Part shown: piece after piece, positions 29,993-42,779 of the stretch
Layout: every line of letters begins with the position of its first letter
How positions within the stretch are numbered: the first letter of the stretch is position 1
Source: Hyperoodon ampullatus
Taxonomy: Eukaryota > Chordata > Mammalia > Artiodactyla > Ziphiidae
Direction: 5' to 3'
Assembly: GCA_949752795.1 (NCBI GenBank)
Contig: OX457074.1
Location: 6,275,527 to 6,339,526, forward strand
Length of the DNA stretch: 64,000 nucleotides
Translations under genes and position numbers: made by a program
Notes under the pieces: model-generated
Told to the model about the DNA's origin: nothing
Seen by the model: only the letters and a program-made list of their open reading frames with translations
Databases searched by the model: none

Positions 29993-30201
29993 GGGTTTCC
30001 CTGGTGGCGCAGTTGTTGAGAGTCCACCTGCCGATGCAGGGGACACGGGTTCGTGCCCCGGTCCGGGAGGATCCCACATGCCATGGAGCGGCTGGGCCCG
30101 TGAGCCATGGCTGCTGAGCCTGCGTGTCCAGAGCCTGTGCTCCACAACGGGAGAGGCCACAACAGTGAGAGGCCCGCGTAATGCAAAAAAAAAAAAAAAA
30201 A
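29993..30201 (+). mobile_element. CHR SINE at the edge of an L1 insertion
   Basis: Flanked by CTAAAACTGA at 29983-29992 and 30202-30211. A third copy of the same decamer lies past the adjoining L1 at 32299-32308. Confidence 0.9.
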
Positions 30202-30211
30202 CTAAAACTGA

Positions 30212-32298
30212 AAAATGGCCATACTACCCAAAGTAATCTACAGATTTAATGTGACCCCTATCAAATTATCAAAGAGAAAAATAACTAAAGTTATTTTTCA
30301 CGTAACTGGAGCAGATAATCCTAAAAATTTATATGGAGGCATAAGAGACCCAGAATTTCCAAAGCAATCCTGAGGAAAAAGAACAAAACTGGAGGCATAA
30401 CCCTCCCAGACTTCAGACAATACTACAAAGCTACAGCAATCAAAACAGCATAGTACTGACACAAAAACAGACATATGGATCAATGGAACAGAATAGAGAG
30501 TCCAGAAATAAATCCACACACCTACAGTCAATTAATCTTCAGCAAAGGAGGGAAGAATATACAATTGGAAAGTCTCTTCAGCAACTGGTGTTAGGAAAGT
30601 TGGACAGCTGCATTTTAAATCAATGAAGTTAGAACACTCCCTCACACCATACACAAAAATAAACTCAAAAAGACTTAAAGACAGGACTTCCCTGGTTGTC
30701 CAGTGGTTAAGAATCCACCTTCCAATGCAGGGGATGCGAGCTCAATCCCTGGTCAGGAAACTAAGATCCCACATGCCGCATGGCAACTAAGCCCGTGCAC
30801 TGCAACTACTGAGCCCACAGGCCACAACTAGAGAGCCCACATGCCGCAAGTACAGAGCCCACGTGTTCTGGAGCCTGTGTGCCACAACTACAGAGCCCAT
30901 GCACTCTGGAGCCCCCGCTCCACAACTAGAGAGAAGCCCGAGAAGCCCATGTGCCACAACAAAGGGCCCACACGTCAAGTGAAAGATCCCGCATGCCACA
31001 ACTAAGACAGGATGTGGCCAAAAATAAATAAATAAATAAATAATTTTTTTAAAAAGATTTAAATATAAGACATGACACCATAAAACTCCTAGAAGAGAAC
31101 ATAGGCAAAACATTCTCTGACATAAATCATAGCAATGTTTCCTTAGGTCACTCTCCCAAGGCAATAGAAATAAAAGCAAAAATAAACAAATGGGACCTAA
31201 TCAAACTTATAAGCTTTTGCACATCAAAGGAAACTATAAACAGAACGAAAAGACAACCTATGGAATGGGAGAAAATATTTGCAAATGATGCGACATACAA
31301 GGGTTTAATTTCCAAAATATACATACAGCTCATACAACTCAATAATAAAAAAAAATCAAAAAATGGGCAGAAAACCTACACAGACATTTCTCCAAAGAAG
31401 ACATACAGATGGCCAATAGGCACATGAAAAGATGCTCAACATCACTAATTACTAGAGAAATGCAAATCAAAACTACAGTGAAGTATCACCTCACACAGTC
31501 AGAATGGCCATCATCAAAAAGTCTACAAATAATAAATGCTGGAGAAGGTATGGAAAAAAGGGAACCCTGCTACAATGTTGGTGGGAATGTAAATTGGTGC
31601 AGCCACTATGGAAAACAGTATGGAGGTTCCTTAAAAAACTAAAAATAGAGTTACCACATGATCCAACAATCCCACTCCTGGGCATATAGCTAGAAATGAT
31701 GAAAACTTTAATTCGAAAAGATACATACACCTCAGTGCTCATAGCAGCACTATTTATAATACTCAAGACATGGAAACAACCAAAGTGTCCATCAACAGAT
31801 GAATGGATAAAGAAGATGTGATATATACATATATATACAATGGAATACTACTCAGCCATAAAAAAGAATGAAATAATGCCATTTGCAGCAAGATGAATGG
31901 ACCTCAAAATTATCATACTAAGTGAAGTAGTCAGACAGAGAAAGAGAAATATCATATGATACCACTTATATGTGGAATCTAAAATATGATACAAATGAAC
32001 TTATTTACAAAACAGAAACAGGCTCACAAACATAGAAAATAAACTTATGGTTACCAAAGGGGAAAGGTGGGGAGGAATAAATTAGTAGTCTGGGATTAGC
32101 AGATACAAACTACTATATATAAACTACATAAACAACCAGGTCCTACTGTATAGCACAGGGAACTATATTCAATACCCTGTAATAAACCATAATGGAAAAG
32201 AATATGAAAAAGAGTATATATATATCTGAACCACTTTGCTGTACACCAGAAACTAACACAACGCTGTAAATCAACTATATTTCAATTTAAAAAAAAAA
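30212..32298 (+). mobile_element. 5'-truncated L1 with nested SINE
   Basis: Starts inside ORF2 and runs to the L1 3' end; interrupted by the SINE at 30680-31050. Flanked by CTAAAACTGA at 30202 and 32299, which supports one insertion event before or after the adjoining SINE. Confidence 0.88.
30680..31050 (+). mobile_element. Long CHR/tRNA-type SINE nested in an L1
   Basis: Begins ACTTCCCTGGTTGTCCAGTG (from 30685), has degenerate repeated 'gagcccacatgccgcaa' segments and ends in an AAAT-type tail. Flanks AAAAAGACTTAAA (30667-30679) and AAAAAGATTTAAA (31051-31063) differ by one base. Confidence 0.85.
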
Positions 32299-32356
32299 CT
32301 AAAACTGAAAAAAAATCAAGAAATTATAGCATAGCCTGTTATTTAGAAATAAGGAG

Positions 32357-35300
32357 ATTGATTGCTTCAAGATGGCAGAATAGAAGGACGTGCTCTCACT
32401 CCCTCTTGCAAGAGCACCAGAATCACAACTAACTGCTGAACAATCATCGACAGAAGACACTGGAACTCACCAAAAAAGATACCCCACATCCAAAGACAAA
32501 GGAGAAGCCACAGTAAGACGGTAGGAGGGGTGCAATCACAATAAAATCAAATCCCATAACTGCTGGGTGTGTGACTCACAAACTGGAGAACACTTATACC
32601 ACAGAAGTCCACCCACTGGAGTGAAGGTTCTGAGCCCCACATCAGGCTTCCCAATCTGGGGGTCAGGCAACAGGAGGAGGAATTCCTAGAGAATCAGATT
32701 TTAAAGGCTAGTGGGATTTGATTGCAGGACTTTGACAGGACTGGGGAAAACAGAAACTTCACTCCTGGAGGAACACACAAAGTAGTGTACACATCAGGAC
32801 CCAGTGGAAAGAGCAGTGACCCCATAGTGTGCTGAACCAGATCTACCTGATAGTGTTGGAGGGACTCCTGCAAAGGTGGGGGCTGGCTGTGTCTCACTAT
32901 GAGGACAAGGACACAGGCAGCAGAAGTTCTGGGAAGTACTCCTTGGCATGAGCCCTCCCAGAGTCCACCATTAGCCCCACCAAAGAGCCCAGGTAGGCTC
33001 CAGTGTTGGGTTGCCTCAGGTCAAACAACCAACAAGGAGGGAACCCAGTCCCACCCATCAGCAGACAAGCGGATTAAAGCCCCACCAGAGCAACAGCCAG
33101 CTCTATCCACCACCAGTCCCTCCCATCAGGAAACTTGCACAAACCTCTTAGATAGCCTCATCCACCAGAGGGCAGACAGAAGAAGCAAGAAAACTACAAT
33201 CCTGTAGCCTGTGGAACAAAAACCACATTCACAGAAAGATAGACCAGATGAAAAGGCAGACAGCTATGTACCAGATGAAGGAACAAGATAAAAACCCCCC
33301 AAAAAAACTAAATGAAGTGGAGATAGGCAACCTTCCAGAAAAAGAATTCAGAATAATGATAGTGAAGATGATCCAGGACCTCGGGAAAAGAATGGAGGCA
33401 AAGCTCGAGAAGATGCAAGAAATGTTTAACAAAGACCTAGAAGAATTAAGGAACAAACATACAGAGATGAACAATACAATAACTGAAATGAAAAATACAC
33501 TAGAAGAAATCAATAGCAGAATAATTGAGGCAGAAGAACGGATAAGTGACCTGGAACACAGAATGGTGGAATTCACTGCTGTGGAACAGAATAAAGAAAA
33601 AAGAATGAAAAGAAATGAAGACAGCCTAAGAGACCTCTGGGACAACATTACACATTACAACATTTGCATTATAGGGGCCCCAAAGGAGAAGAGAGAGAGA
33701 AAGGACCTGAGAAAATATTTGAAAAGATTATAGTCGAAAACTTCCCTAACATTGGAATGGAAATAGCCACCCAAGTCCAGGAAGCACAGAGAGTCCCATA
33801 CAGGATAAACCCAAGGAGAAACTCGCCGAGACACATAGTAATCAAATAGGCAAAAATTAAAGACAAAGAAAAATTATTGAAAGCAGCAAGGGAAAAATGA
33901 CAAATAACATACAAGGGAACTCCCATAAGGTTAACAGCTGATTTCTCAGCAGAAACTCTACAAGCCAGAAGGGAGTGGCATGATATACTTAAAGTGATGA
34001 AAGGGAAGAAGTTACAACCAAGATTACTCTACCCAGCAAGGATCTCATTCAGATTCTATGGAGAAATCAAAAGCTTTACAGACAACCAAAAGCTAAGAGA
34101 ATTCAGCACCATCAAACCAGCTCTACAACAAATGCTAAAGGAACTTCTCGAAGTGGGAAAAACAAGAGAAGAAAAGGACCTACAAAAACAAACCCATAAC
34201 CATTAAGAAAATGGTAATAGGAACATACATATCGATAATTACCTTCAACGTGAATGGATTAAATGCTCCAACCAAAAGACACAGGCTTACTGAATGGATA
34301 CAAAAACAAGACCCATATATATGCTGTCTACAAGAGACCCACTTCAGACCTAGGGACACATACAGACTGAAAGTGAGGGGATGGAAAAAGATATTCCATG
34401 CAAATGGAAATCAAAAGAAAGCTGGAGTAGCAATACTCATATCAGATAAAACAGACTTTAAAATAAAGAATGTTACAAGAGACAAGGAAAGACACTACAT
34501 AATGATCAAGGGATCAATCCAAGAAGATACAACAATTATAAATATATATGCACCCAACATAGGAACACCTCAATACATAAGGCAACTGCTAACATCTATA
34601 AAAGAGGATATCAACAGTAACATAATAATAGTGGGGGACTTTAACACCTCACTTACACCAAGGGACAGATCATCCAAAGAGAAAATTAATAAGGAAACAC
34701 AAGCTTTAAATGACACAATAGACCAGATAGATTTAATTGATATTTAAAGGACATTCCATCCAAAAACAGTAGATTACACTTTCTTCTCAAGTGCACAAGG
34801 GACATTCTCCAGGATAGATCACATCTTGGGTCACAAATCAAGCCTCAGTAAATTTAAGAAAATTGAAATCATATCAAGCATCTTTTCTGACCACAATGCT
34901 ATGAGATTAGAAATCAATTACAGGAGAAAAAGCGTAAAAAACACAAACACATGGAGACTAAACAATATGTTACTAAATAACCAAGAGATCACTGAAGAAA
35001 TCAAAGAAGTCAAAAAATACCTAGAGACAAATTACAATGAAAACACGATGATCCAAAACCTATGGAATGCAGCAAAAGCAGTTTTAAGAGGGAAATTTAT
35101 AGCAGTACAAACCTACCTCAAGAAATAAGAAAAATCTCAAATAAACAATCTAACCTTACACCTAAAGGAACTAGAGAAAGAAGAACAAAAAAAACCCAGA
35201 GTTAGCAGAAGGAAAGAAATCATAAAGATCAGAGCATAAATAAATGAGATAAAAACAAAGGAAACAGTAGCAAAGATCAATAGAACTAAAAGCTGGTTCT

Positions 35301-38231
35301 TTGAGAAGATAAGCAAAATTGATAAACCATTAGTCAGACTCATCAAGAAAAAAATGGAGAGGACTCAAATCAATAAAATTAGAAATGAAAAAGGAGAAGT
35401 TACAACGGACACTGCAGAAATACAAAGCATCCTAAGAGACTACTACAAGCAACTCTATGCCAATAAAATGGACAACCTGGAAGAAATGGACAAATTCTTA
35501 GAAAGGTATAACCTCCCAAGACTGAACCAGGAAGAAATAGAAAATATGAACAGACCAATCACAAGTAATGAAATTGAAACTGTGATTAAAAGTCTTCCAA
35601 CAAACAAAAGTCCAGGACCAGATGGCTTCACAGGCGAATTCTATCAAACATTTAGAGAAGAGCTAACACCCATCCTTCTCAAACTCTTCCCAAAACTTGC
35701 AGAGGAAGGAACACTCCCAAACTCATTCTCTGAGGCCACCATCACCCTGATACCAAAACCAGACAAATGTACTACAAAAAAAGAAAATTACAGACCAATA
35801 TCACTGATGAATATAGATGCAAAAATCCTCAACAAAATACTAGTAAACAGAATCCAACAACACATTAAAAAGATCATATAAAATGATCAAGTGGGATTTA
35901 TCCCAGGGATGCAAGGATTCTTCAATATACACAAATCAATCAATGTGATACACCATATTAACAAACTGAAGAATAAAAACCATATGATCATCTCAATAGA
36001 TGCAGAAAAAGCTTTTGACAAAATTCAACACCAATTTATGATAAAAACTCTCCAGAAAGTGGGCATAGAGGGAACCTACCTCAACATAATAAAGGCCATA
36101 TATGACAAACCTACAGCAAACATCATTCTCAATGGTGAAAAACTGAAAGCATTTCCTCTAAGATCAGGAGCAAGATAAGGATGTCCTCTCTCGCCACTAT
36201 TATTCAACATAGTTATGGAAGTCCTAGCCACAGGAATCAGAGTAGAAAAAGATATAAAAGGAATACAAATTGGAAAAGAAGAAGTAAAACTGTCACTATT
36301 TGCAGATGACATGATACTATACATACAGAATCCTAAAGATGTTACCAGAAAAATACTACAGCCAATCAATGAATTTGGTAACGTAGCAGGATACAAAATT
36401 AATGCACAGAAATCTCTTGCATTCCTATACACTAATGATGAAAAATCTGAAAGAGAAATTAAGGAAACACTCCCATTTACTACTGTAACAAAAAGAATAA
36501 AATATCTAGGAATAAACCTACCTAGGGAGACAAAAGACCTGTATGCAGAAAACTATAAGATACTTATGGAAGAAATTAAAGATGATACAAACAGATGGAG
36601 AGATATACCTCGTTCTTGGATTGGAAGAATCAATATTGTAAAAATGACTATACTACCCAAAGCAATCTACAGATTCCATGCAATCCCTATCAAATTACCA
36701 ATGGCATTTTTTACAGAACTAGAACAAAAAATCTTGAAATTTGTATGGAGACACAAAAGACCCCAAATAGCCAAAGCAGTCTTGAGGGAAAAAAACGGAG
36801 CTGGAGGAATCAGACTCCCTGACTTCAGACTATACTAGAAAGCTACAGTAATCAAGAAAATATGGTACTGGCACAAAAACAGAAATATAGATCAATGGTA
36901 CAGGATCGAAAGCCCAGAGATAAACCCACACACCTATGGTCAACTAATGTATGACAAAGGAGGAAAGGATATACAATGGAGAAAAGACAGTCTCTTCAAT
37001 AAGTGGTGCTGGGAAAACTGGACAGCTACATGTAAAAAAAGGAAATTAGAACACTCCCTAACGCCATACACAAAAATAAACTCAAAATGGATTAGAGACC
37101 TAAATGTAAGACTGGACACTATAAAGCTCTTAGAGGAAAACATAGGAAGAACACTCTTTGACATAAATCACAACAATATCTTTTTTGATCCACCTGCTAG
37201 AGTAATGGAAATAAAAACAAAAATAAACAAATGGGACCTAATGAAACTTAAAACATTTTGCACAGCAAAGGAAACTATAAACAAGACGAAAAGACAACCC
37301 TCAGAATGGGAGAAAATATTTGCAAATGAATCAACGGACAAAGGATTAATCTCCAAAATATATAAACAGCTCATGCAGCTCAATATTAAAAAAACAAACA
37401 ACCCAATCCAAAAATGGGCAGAAGACCTAAACAGACATTTCTCCAAAGAAGACATACAGATGGTCAGGAAGCACATGAAAAGCTGCTCAACATCACTAAT
37501 CACTAGAGAAATGGAAATCAAAACTACAGTGAGGTATCACCTCAAACCGGTTAGAATGGACATCATCAGAAAATCTACAAACAAGTGCTGGAGAGGGTGT
37601 GGAGAAAAGGGAACCCTCTTGCACTGTTGGTGGGAATGTAAATTGATACAGCCACTATAGAGAACAGTATGGAGGTTCGTTAAAAACTAAAAATAGAATT
37701 ACCATATGACCCAGCAATCCCACTACTGGGCATATACCCAGAGAAAACCATAATTCAAAAAGACACATGCACTCCGATATTCATTGCAGCACTATTTACA
37801 ATAGCCAGGTCATGGAAGCAACCTAAATGCCCATCGACAGACAAATGGATAAAGAAAATGTGGTACATGTATACAATGGAATATTACTCAGCCACAAAAA
37901 GGAACGAAATTGGGTCATTTGTAGAGAGGTGGATGAATCTAGAGACTGTCATACAGAGTGAAGTAAGTCAGAAAGAGAAAAACAAATATCGCATATTAAC
38001 GCATGTATGTGGAACCTAGAAAAATGGTACAGATGAACTGGTTTGCAGGGCAGAAATTGAGACACAGATGTAAAGAACAAACGTATGGACACCAAGGGGG
38101 GAAAGCGGTGGGGGTGAGGGATGATGAATTGGGAGATTGGGATTGACATACATACAGTAATATGTATAAAATGGATAACTAACAAGAACCTGCTGTATAA
38201 AAAAATAAAATAAAATTCAAAAAAAAAAAAA
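32357..38231 (+). mobile_element. Nearly full-length L1 retrotransposon, inactive
   Basis: About 5.9 kb with a 5' region from 32357. ORF1-like coiled-coil coding starts at 33248 and continues in another frame to 34206. ORF2 starts at 34211 with an endonuclease part (ITFNVNGLNAPTKRHR at the front) that stops at 34747. Reverse-transcriptase pieces lie at 35354-35881, 35891-36178 and 36215-36838, with the catalytic FADD at 36299-36310, and a C-terminal piece at 36947-37660. The 3' end is A-rich. Both ORFs are broken by stops and frameshifts. Possible target duplication with one mismatch: AGAAATAAGGAG (32345-32356) and AGAAAGAAGGAG (38232-38243). Confidence 0.93.
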
Positions 38232-38377
38232 AGAAAGAAGGAGGCAAATGACAAAAGTAAGAAGTAAGACTTGAAAGTGGGAGGTAGGTATGGAGGTGTG
38301 TGACACCTGGGGATGTCAGCCTGAGAATGGCTCTTTTTCATAAAAATCTAATTATGTTCTACAGACATAACTTTGAT

Positions 38378-38521
38378 TTTTTTGTTTTGTTTTGTTATGT
38401 TTTGTTTTGTTTTGGCCATGCTGCATGGCTTATGGGATCTTAGTTCCCCAACCAGGGATTGAACCCGGGTCCCGGCAGTGAAAGTGCTGAGCCCTAACCA
38501 CTGGACTGCCAGGGAATTCCC
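38378..38521 (-). mobile_element. Older tRNA-derived SINE
   Basis: On the minus strand it starts GGGAATTCCCTGGCAGTCCA and ends in a CAAAA-rich tail. Flanks CATAACTTTGATTTTTT and CATAGCTTTGGTTTTTT are an imperfect target duplication. Confidence 0.8.
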
Positions 38522-39152
38522 ATAGCTTTGGTTTTTTAATCAAAATTTTAAAATATGGAAGGCATCCACAGCAAGTGAGAAGTGCGGTACACCTCAATAG
38601 CCAAGTAGGGTGGATTCATGCGGTGCAGGGCAGAGGGTGGGGAGAGGCACCACGATGGGTTGAGATGGGAAGGCCAAGCATCCCAGGAGAGAGGGAACAA
38701 CACAGGTGGTTGAACGGAGGGGGCCTGATGGCCTCCTTATTCTTGCTCTGTACCACATTCTCGTTAGAAAGGTCATCAGGTAGAAATGAGGGAGGGGGAG
38801 ATGGACAGCAAGGGACTCCAGTTAGTAGGCTGGGCCCAGTTCTAGGGAGTGAGGAAGCAACTCTGATGGCGGCGGTGGTTGTGGGGATGAAGAGGAAGCA
38901 GGGGTGACATATTTCTAGGGAACTCGCTGGCACACGATTCACTGGCTGAGGGGAGCGAGGAAGAGGAGGGGGTTGATGGGAGTGATGAGGGGGAGCAGGT
39001 TGGAGATTCAGTCCTAACCGTGGACACCACCCCCAAGGCAGAAGGCTCCCCCTCCACCATCCAACACTAAAATCATTGTGTGCGCATGTGAGGCGCCAAG
39101 GGGTAGAGTTAGGAGCTCAAGCTTGGGAGTCTTGGGTTAAAATACCTAAAAG

Positions 39153-39363
39153 GGGGCTTCCCTGGTGGCTCAGTGGTTGGGAGTCCGCCTGCCAATGCAG
39201 GGGACACGGGTTCGTGCCCCGGCCCGGGAAGATCCCACATGCCGCGGAGCGGCTGGGCCCGTGAGCCGTGGCCGCTGAGCCTGTGCGTCCGGAGCCTGTG
39301 CTCCGCAACGGGAGAGGCCACAATAGTGAGAGGCCCGCGTGCCGCAAAAAAAAAAAAAAAAAA
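39153..39363 (+). mobile_element. CHR SINE
   Basis: Full-length copy ending in an A tail, with a short CTAAAA-type flanking duplication. Confidence 0.9.
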
Positions 39364-39761
39364 ACTAAAAAGATAGAGCCGTATAAAAGAAAGCCATGGA
39401 CTTTGCAGCTGGACAGACCTGAGCCACAGTTGTGCCACTTCGTGTCTGTGTGACATTAAGCACCAAGGTGAGCCTGACCACAGCCCCTCGCAGGGTCACC
39501 AGGTGAGTCGGAGGAAAGAGCTGCTGTCAAACGCCTCACACCGCATCCGCCAACACGAGCGAGCTCCCTCCCAGCCTATGTCCCAACTCCCACTCCCCCG
39601 GCAGCACGCAGGTCTTCAAGGAAGACCCTACAAGCTCTTCTGAGCTTGGCTCTTTCCTGCATCCCTCAGGCTGTGAGGCCCCAGAAGATTCCTGGGAGGC
39701 ACCTCCAATTCCCCTCCCATCAGCTCAGGAACAGAGACCACTCATCAACCAGAAAGTCAGC

Positions 39762-39767
39762 TTTATT
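39762..39767 (-). terminator. KRT16: PolyA signal of the KRT16 pseudogene
   Basis: AATAAA on the minus strand about 120 bp past the last recognisable tail exon, in the usual keratin position. Confidence 0.55.
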
Positions 39768-39888
39768 AGCCCACCACCAGCAGAGAGGGCTGGGAGACGG
39801 CTGGGGCGAGCAGGGGCTGGACCCAGGCCTTCAGGTGGTGAGGCCGGCGGGTGGACAAAGGCGGCTCCGGGACCCTCAGGAGCCTTAC

Positions 39889-40693
39889 CTTCACAGGAAA
39901 CAGTTCTGGCCGGATGGGTGCTGGGAGGAGAGGCTGTAGGGGAGAAAAGGTAGAGCGGTTAGGTGTGTTGGGAGCAGCAGGGGTGGGGCTGAAGGGTCTG
40001 CGGGGCAGGACAGGGGGGTTCCCCACTCACTGGGCATCCTCGCCCCCCAGCAGGCGGCGGTAGGCGGCCATCTCCTGCTCCAGCCGTGTCTTCACGTCCA
40101 GAAGGATCTGGTACTCCTGGCTCTGATGTTCTATCTCACAGCGCAGCTGGGCCAGCTGCTCCTCCACGCTGCAGATCAGCCCCTGGATCTGGGACAGCTG
40201 CACGCAGTAGCGGTTTTTGGTCTCCTCCAGGCTCTTCTCCAGGGATGCTTTCTGTGAATGGGAGAGAGCGAAAGAGAGAGTCGACAGAGGGGGGTCACTG
40301 TTGTCCCCCCAGGTCTCTGGTCATGCTTCCTGAGAGGTGCATGGATTTTTGACCCCAGCTGGGCTACTGATGGGCTAGACAATGTGGAGAAAAGTTATTC
40401 CACCATTTGTTCTGGGCCTTAACTTCTCCATCTATATAATGGGTACAGTGATGCCTCCAACCCACTCCTGGGAAAAGAGAGATGGAACCGTACTGCGGTG
40501 GTGTTCCATTACAGGGGGTGGTGCCATTACTGGCGACTTGGAGTCTGGGGCTGGGCCTGATCCTTCTTACCATGCAGAGCTGGGACTGCAGTTTGACTTC
40601 CAGGCCCTGGAGCACCCTTCGGAGCTCATTCAACTCATTGCGGCTGTTCTGCATCAGCTCGCTGTTAGAGGCCACTTCTTTGTTCAGCTCCTG

Positions 40694-40724
<31 letters not shown>

Positions 40725-42633
40725 GCGGTACACGGTCCTCTCACCGCTGTGGCCTCTCGCGTTGTGGAGCACAGGCTCCGGACGCGCAGGCCCAGCAGCC
40801 ATGGCGCACGGGTCCAGCCGCTCCGCGGCACGTGGGATCTTCCCAGACCAGGGCACGAACCCGTGTCCCCCGCATCGGCAGGCGGACTCTTAACCACTGC
40901 ACCACCAGGGAAGCCCCTCAGCTCCTCTTTCTGAGATAGGAAAGAACAGAAGGTGTGGGGCACTCCAGAGGCAGCCCGGCTGGGAAGTCCTGCAGCAGGA
41001 CACAGGACCCACATCACCTCGCTCAGGAACAAGGCCTACGGCATCTCTGCGGTTCTTGTCTGCTATCTATTCATACTGGTCGCGCATCTCATTCAGGATG
41101 TGGCTCAGGTCCATGCTGGGGGCAGCATCCACCTCCACGCTGACGTCCCCACTGGTCTGACTCCGCAGGGTAAGCATCTCCTAGGAAGGGATGGGGGGAG
41201 GTGGTCAGCTCAGCTGCCCCCTTCCCTGGCCCCAGGTGCATCTGCAACCCCACTGGATCAGCCTCCCACTGCCAGCAGCAGCCTTACCTCCTGGTGGTTC
41301 TTCTTCAGGTAGGCCAGCTCCTCCTTCAGGCCCTCGATCTGCATCTCCAGGTCAGTCCTTACCAGGGGCAGCTCGTCCAGCACCCTACGCAGGGCATTGA
41401 TGTCAGCCTCCACGCCCTGGCGCAGGGCCAGCTCACGTTCATACCTGGCAAAACAAAGGTCAGGGCCTCAGGGTCCATCATGAAGCTTCTGAGGCTCAAG
41501 ACCTGCTGGTCCTCCTGTCTGGACAACCCCACTGCTCACCCGCTGCCCTCTGCTCTCCGTCCTCAGCCCACCACAGTGCTGCTCACTTGGTCCTGAAGTC
41601 ATCGGCTGCCAGTCTGGCATTGTCTATCTGCAGAAGGTGTATTCTCTGTTGTGGCCTCGAAGATCTGCAGAGGGGGTGAAGGACAGGTCTGGTTAGCCAA
41701 GGCCCTGCTGCCCCGGGGTGAATAGCAAAGAGGGGAGAAAGGAGCCTCACCATATTTGGAGTTATCTGGCTGGCAGGTCAGTCTTTACTCTCCCCCAGAC
41801 AGCCTAGGGTGCCTTCTCCACCCAGCTCAGCATGTGCAGGGGATGCACCCATGTATCTGTCACCCCATCCTGGGCCCCATCTTACTTTGGAGAGAAGCTG
41901 ATCCAAAGAATGCTTGCAGGGAGTAAGAGATTCAGGGTAACAGGTCCAGCTCAGATACCCTGATGCTAAAAAGGGACCCTCCGCCACCAATTCTGAGTAG
42001 TCCATGGCCACTCCTCAAAAGCGAGCCTCAGTCTCCCTGTTTGTAAAATGAAGATGCTAGCAAGCGTTTTTCTAGGGTCCACTGCAGCCATGACCTCTGT
42101 CAACACTCCCCCACCAGAGCCGTGCGCCTGGCCACGCCACCTTGTCCCGCAGGTCCTCGATGGCCTTGAAGTAGGGGCTGTAGTCGTGGGCAGGCCTGAG
42201 CCTCTGATTCTGGTACCAGTCGTGGATCTTCACCTCCAGCTCCATGTCGGCCTCCTCCAGGGCGCGCACCTTCTCCAGGTAGGACTCCAGGCGGTCGTTG
42301 AGGTTCTGCCTGGTGAGCTTCTCGTTGCCAGAGAGGCGGCCACCATTGCCACCACTGAGGGAGAGGCCAAGGCCACCACCATATCCTCCAATGAAGATGC
42401 TACCCAGGGCCCCACCAAAGCTGCTGCTGCTGCTGAAGCTGCCACCATAGCCGCCCCCCAAGCCCGCAGACACCCCCGGAGGAGTAGCGGGAGGAGGACA
42501 TGCCCCCGTAGGTGCTGGGGGCCCGGCAGGAGCCTCCGGCCAGGATGGAAGACCCGCAGCTGGAGCCACCGCTGATGCCACAGGAGCCCTTGATGGAGCT
42601 GGAGGAGGTGAACTGGCGCCTGCAGGTGGTCAT
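39889..42633 (-). pseudogene. KRT16: KRT16 pseudogene, SINE-disrupted
   Basis: Remains of a type I keratin in the KRT16 position between KRT14 and KRT17. Recognisable exons: 42633-42141, 41664-41587, 41444-41288, 41180-41018, 40930-40571, 40251-40031 and 39933-39889. K16-specific wording includes [11 protein letters not shown] with LRRVLQGLE in exon 5 and [14 protein letters not shown] in exon 3. Lesions: a 1-nt insertion in the head near 42453-42462; exon 2 is 78 nt instead of 83; exon 4 has an in-frame TAG at 41067-41069 and an extra nucleotide (163 against 162) near its donor; a CHR SINE splits exon 5; the tail exon has a TGA at 39891-39893. Exons 3 and 6 keep their length and frame. Without the SINE and one target copy, exon 5 is exactly 126 nt. 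The TATA box, ATG and polyA signal persist, so transcription may continue, but no filament protein can be made. The alternative is an unnamed K14-like duplicate; gene order and wording favour KRT16. Confidence 0.88.
40693..40917 (-). mobile_element. CHR SINE inserted in KRT16 exon 5
   Basis: About 225-bp tRNA-derived SINE with an A tail, in the same orientation as the keratin. It is flanked by a 9-bp target duplication TCAGCTCCT (40684-40692 and 40918-40926) made of exon 5 sequence. Removing the insert and one duplicate restores the normal exon length. Confidence 0.93.
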
Positions 42634-42706
42634 GGTGAGAAGAGAGAAGAGAAAGATGCTCGGGGAGGCTGGGAGGATGCTGAGGCATCCTCAAACCCCA
42701 GGAACG

Positions 42707-42712
42707 TTTATA
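42707..42712 (-). promoter_or_regulatory. KRT16: TATA box of the KRT16 pseudogene
   Basis: TATAAA on the minus strand, 74 bp upstream of the surviving ATG at 42631-42633. The core promoter has outlived the coding sequence. Confidence 0.65.
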
Positions 42713-42766
42713 TGCACATGAGGAAGGAGGGGCCCTCCCATCTGCTGACTCCGGGCACCCTTCCGG

Positions 42767-42776
42767 ATTTCATCAC
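42767..42776 (-). promoter_or_regulatory. KRT16: Proximal promoter motif of the KRT16 pseudogene
   Basis: ATTTCATCAC on the plus strand, matching the TTTCATCAC half of the KRT14 and KRT17 block at a similar distance above the TATA box. The CCATTCCCC half is not clear here. Confidence 0.35.
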
Positions 42777-42779
42777 TCC

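Noticed and set aside
33229..33648. Minus-strand frame of 139 codons
   Set aside because: Antisense of L1 ORF1, Ile/Phe/Ser-rich; not a gene.
40364..41032. Minus-strand frame of 222 codons joining SINE and keratin sequence as a possible exonised fusion
   Set aside because: The SINE frame runs by chance through exon 5, but exon 4 upstream has a stop and a frameshift, so no useful fusion product is expected.
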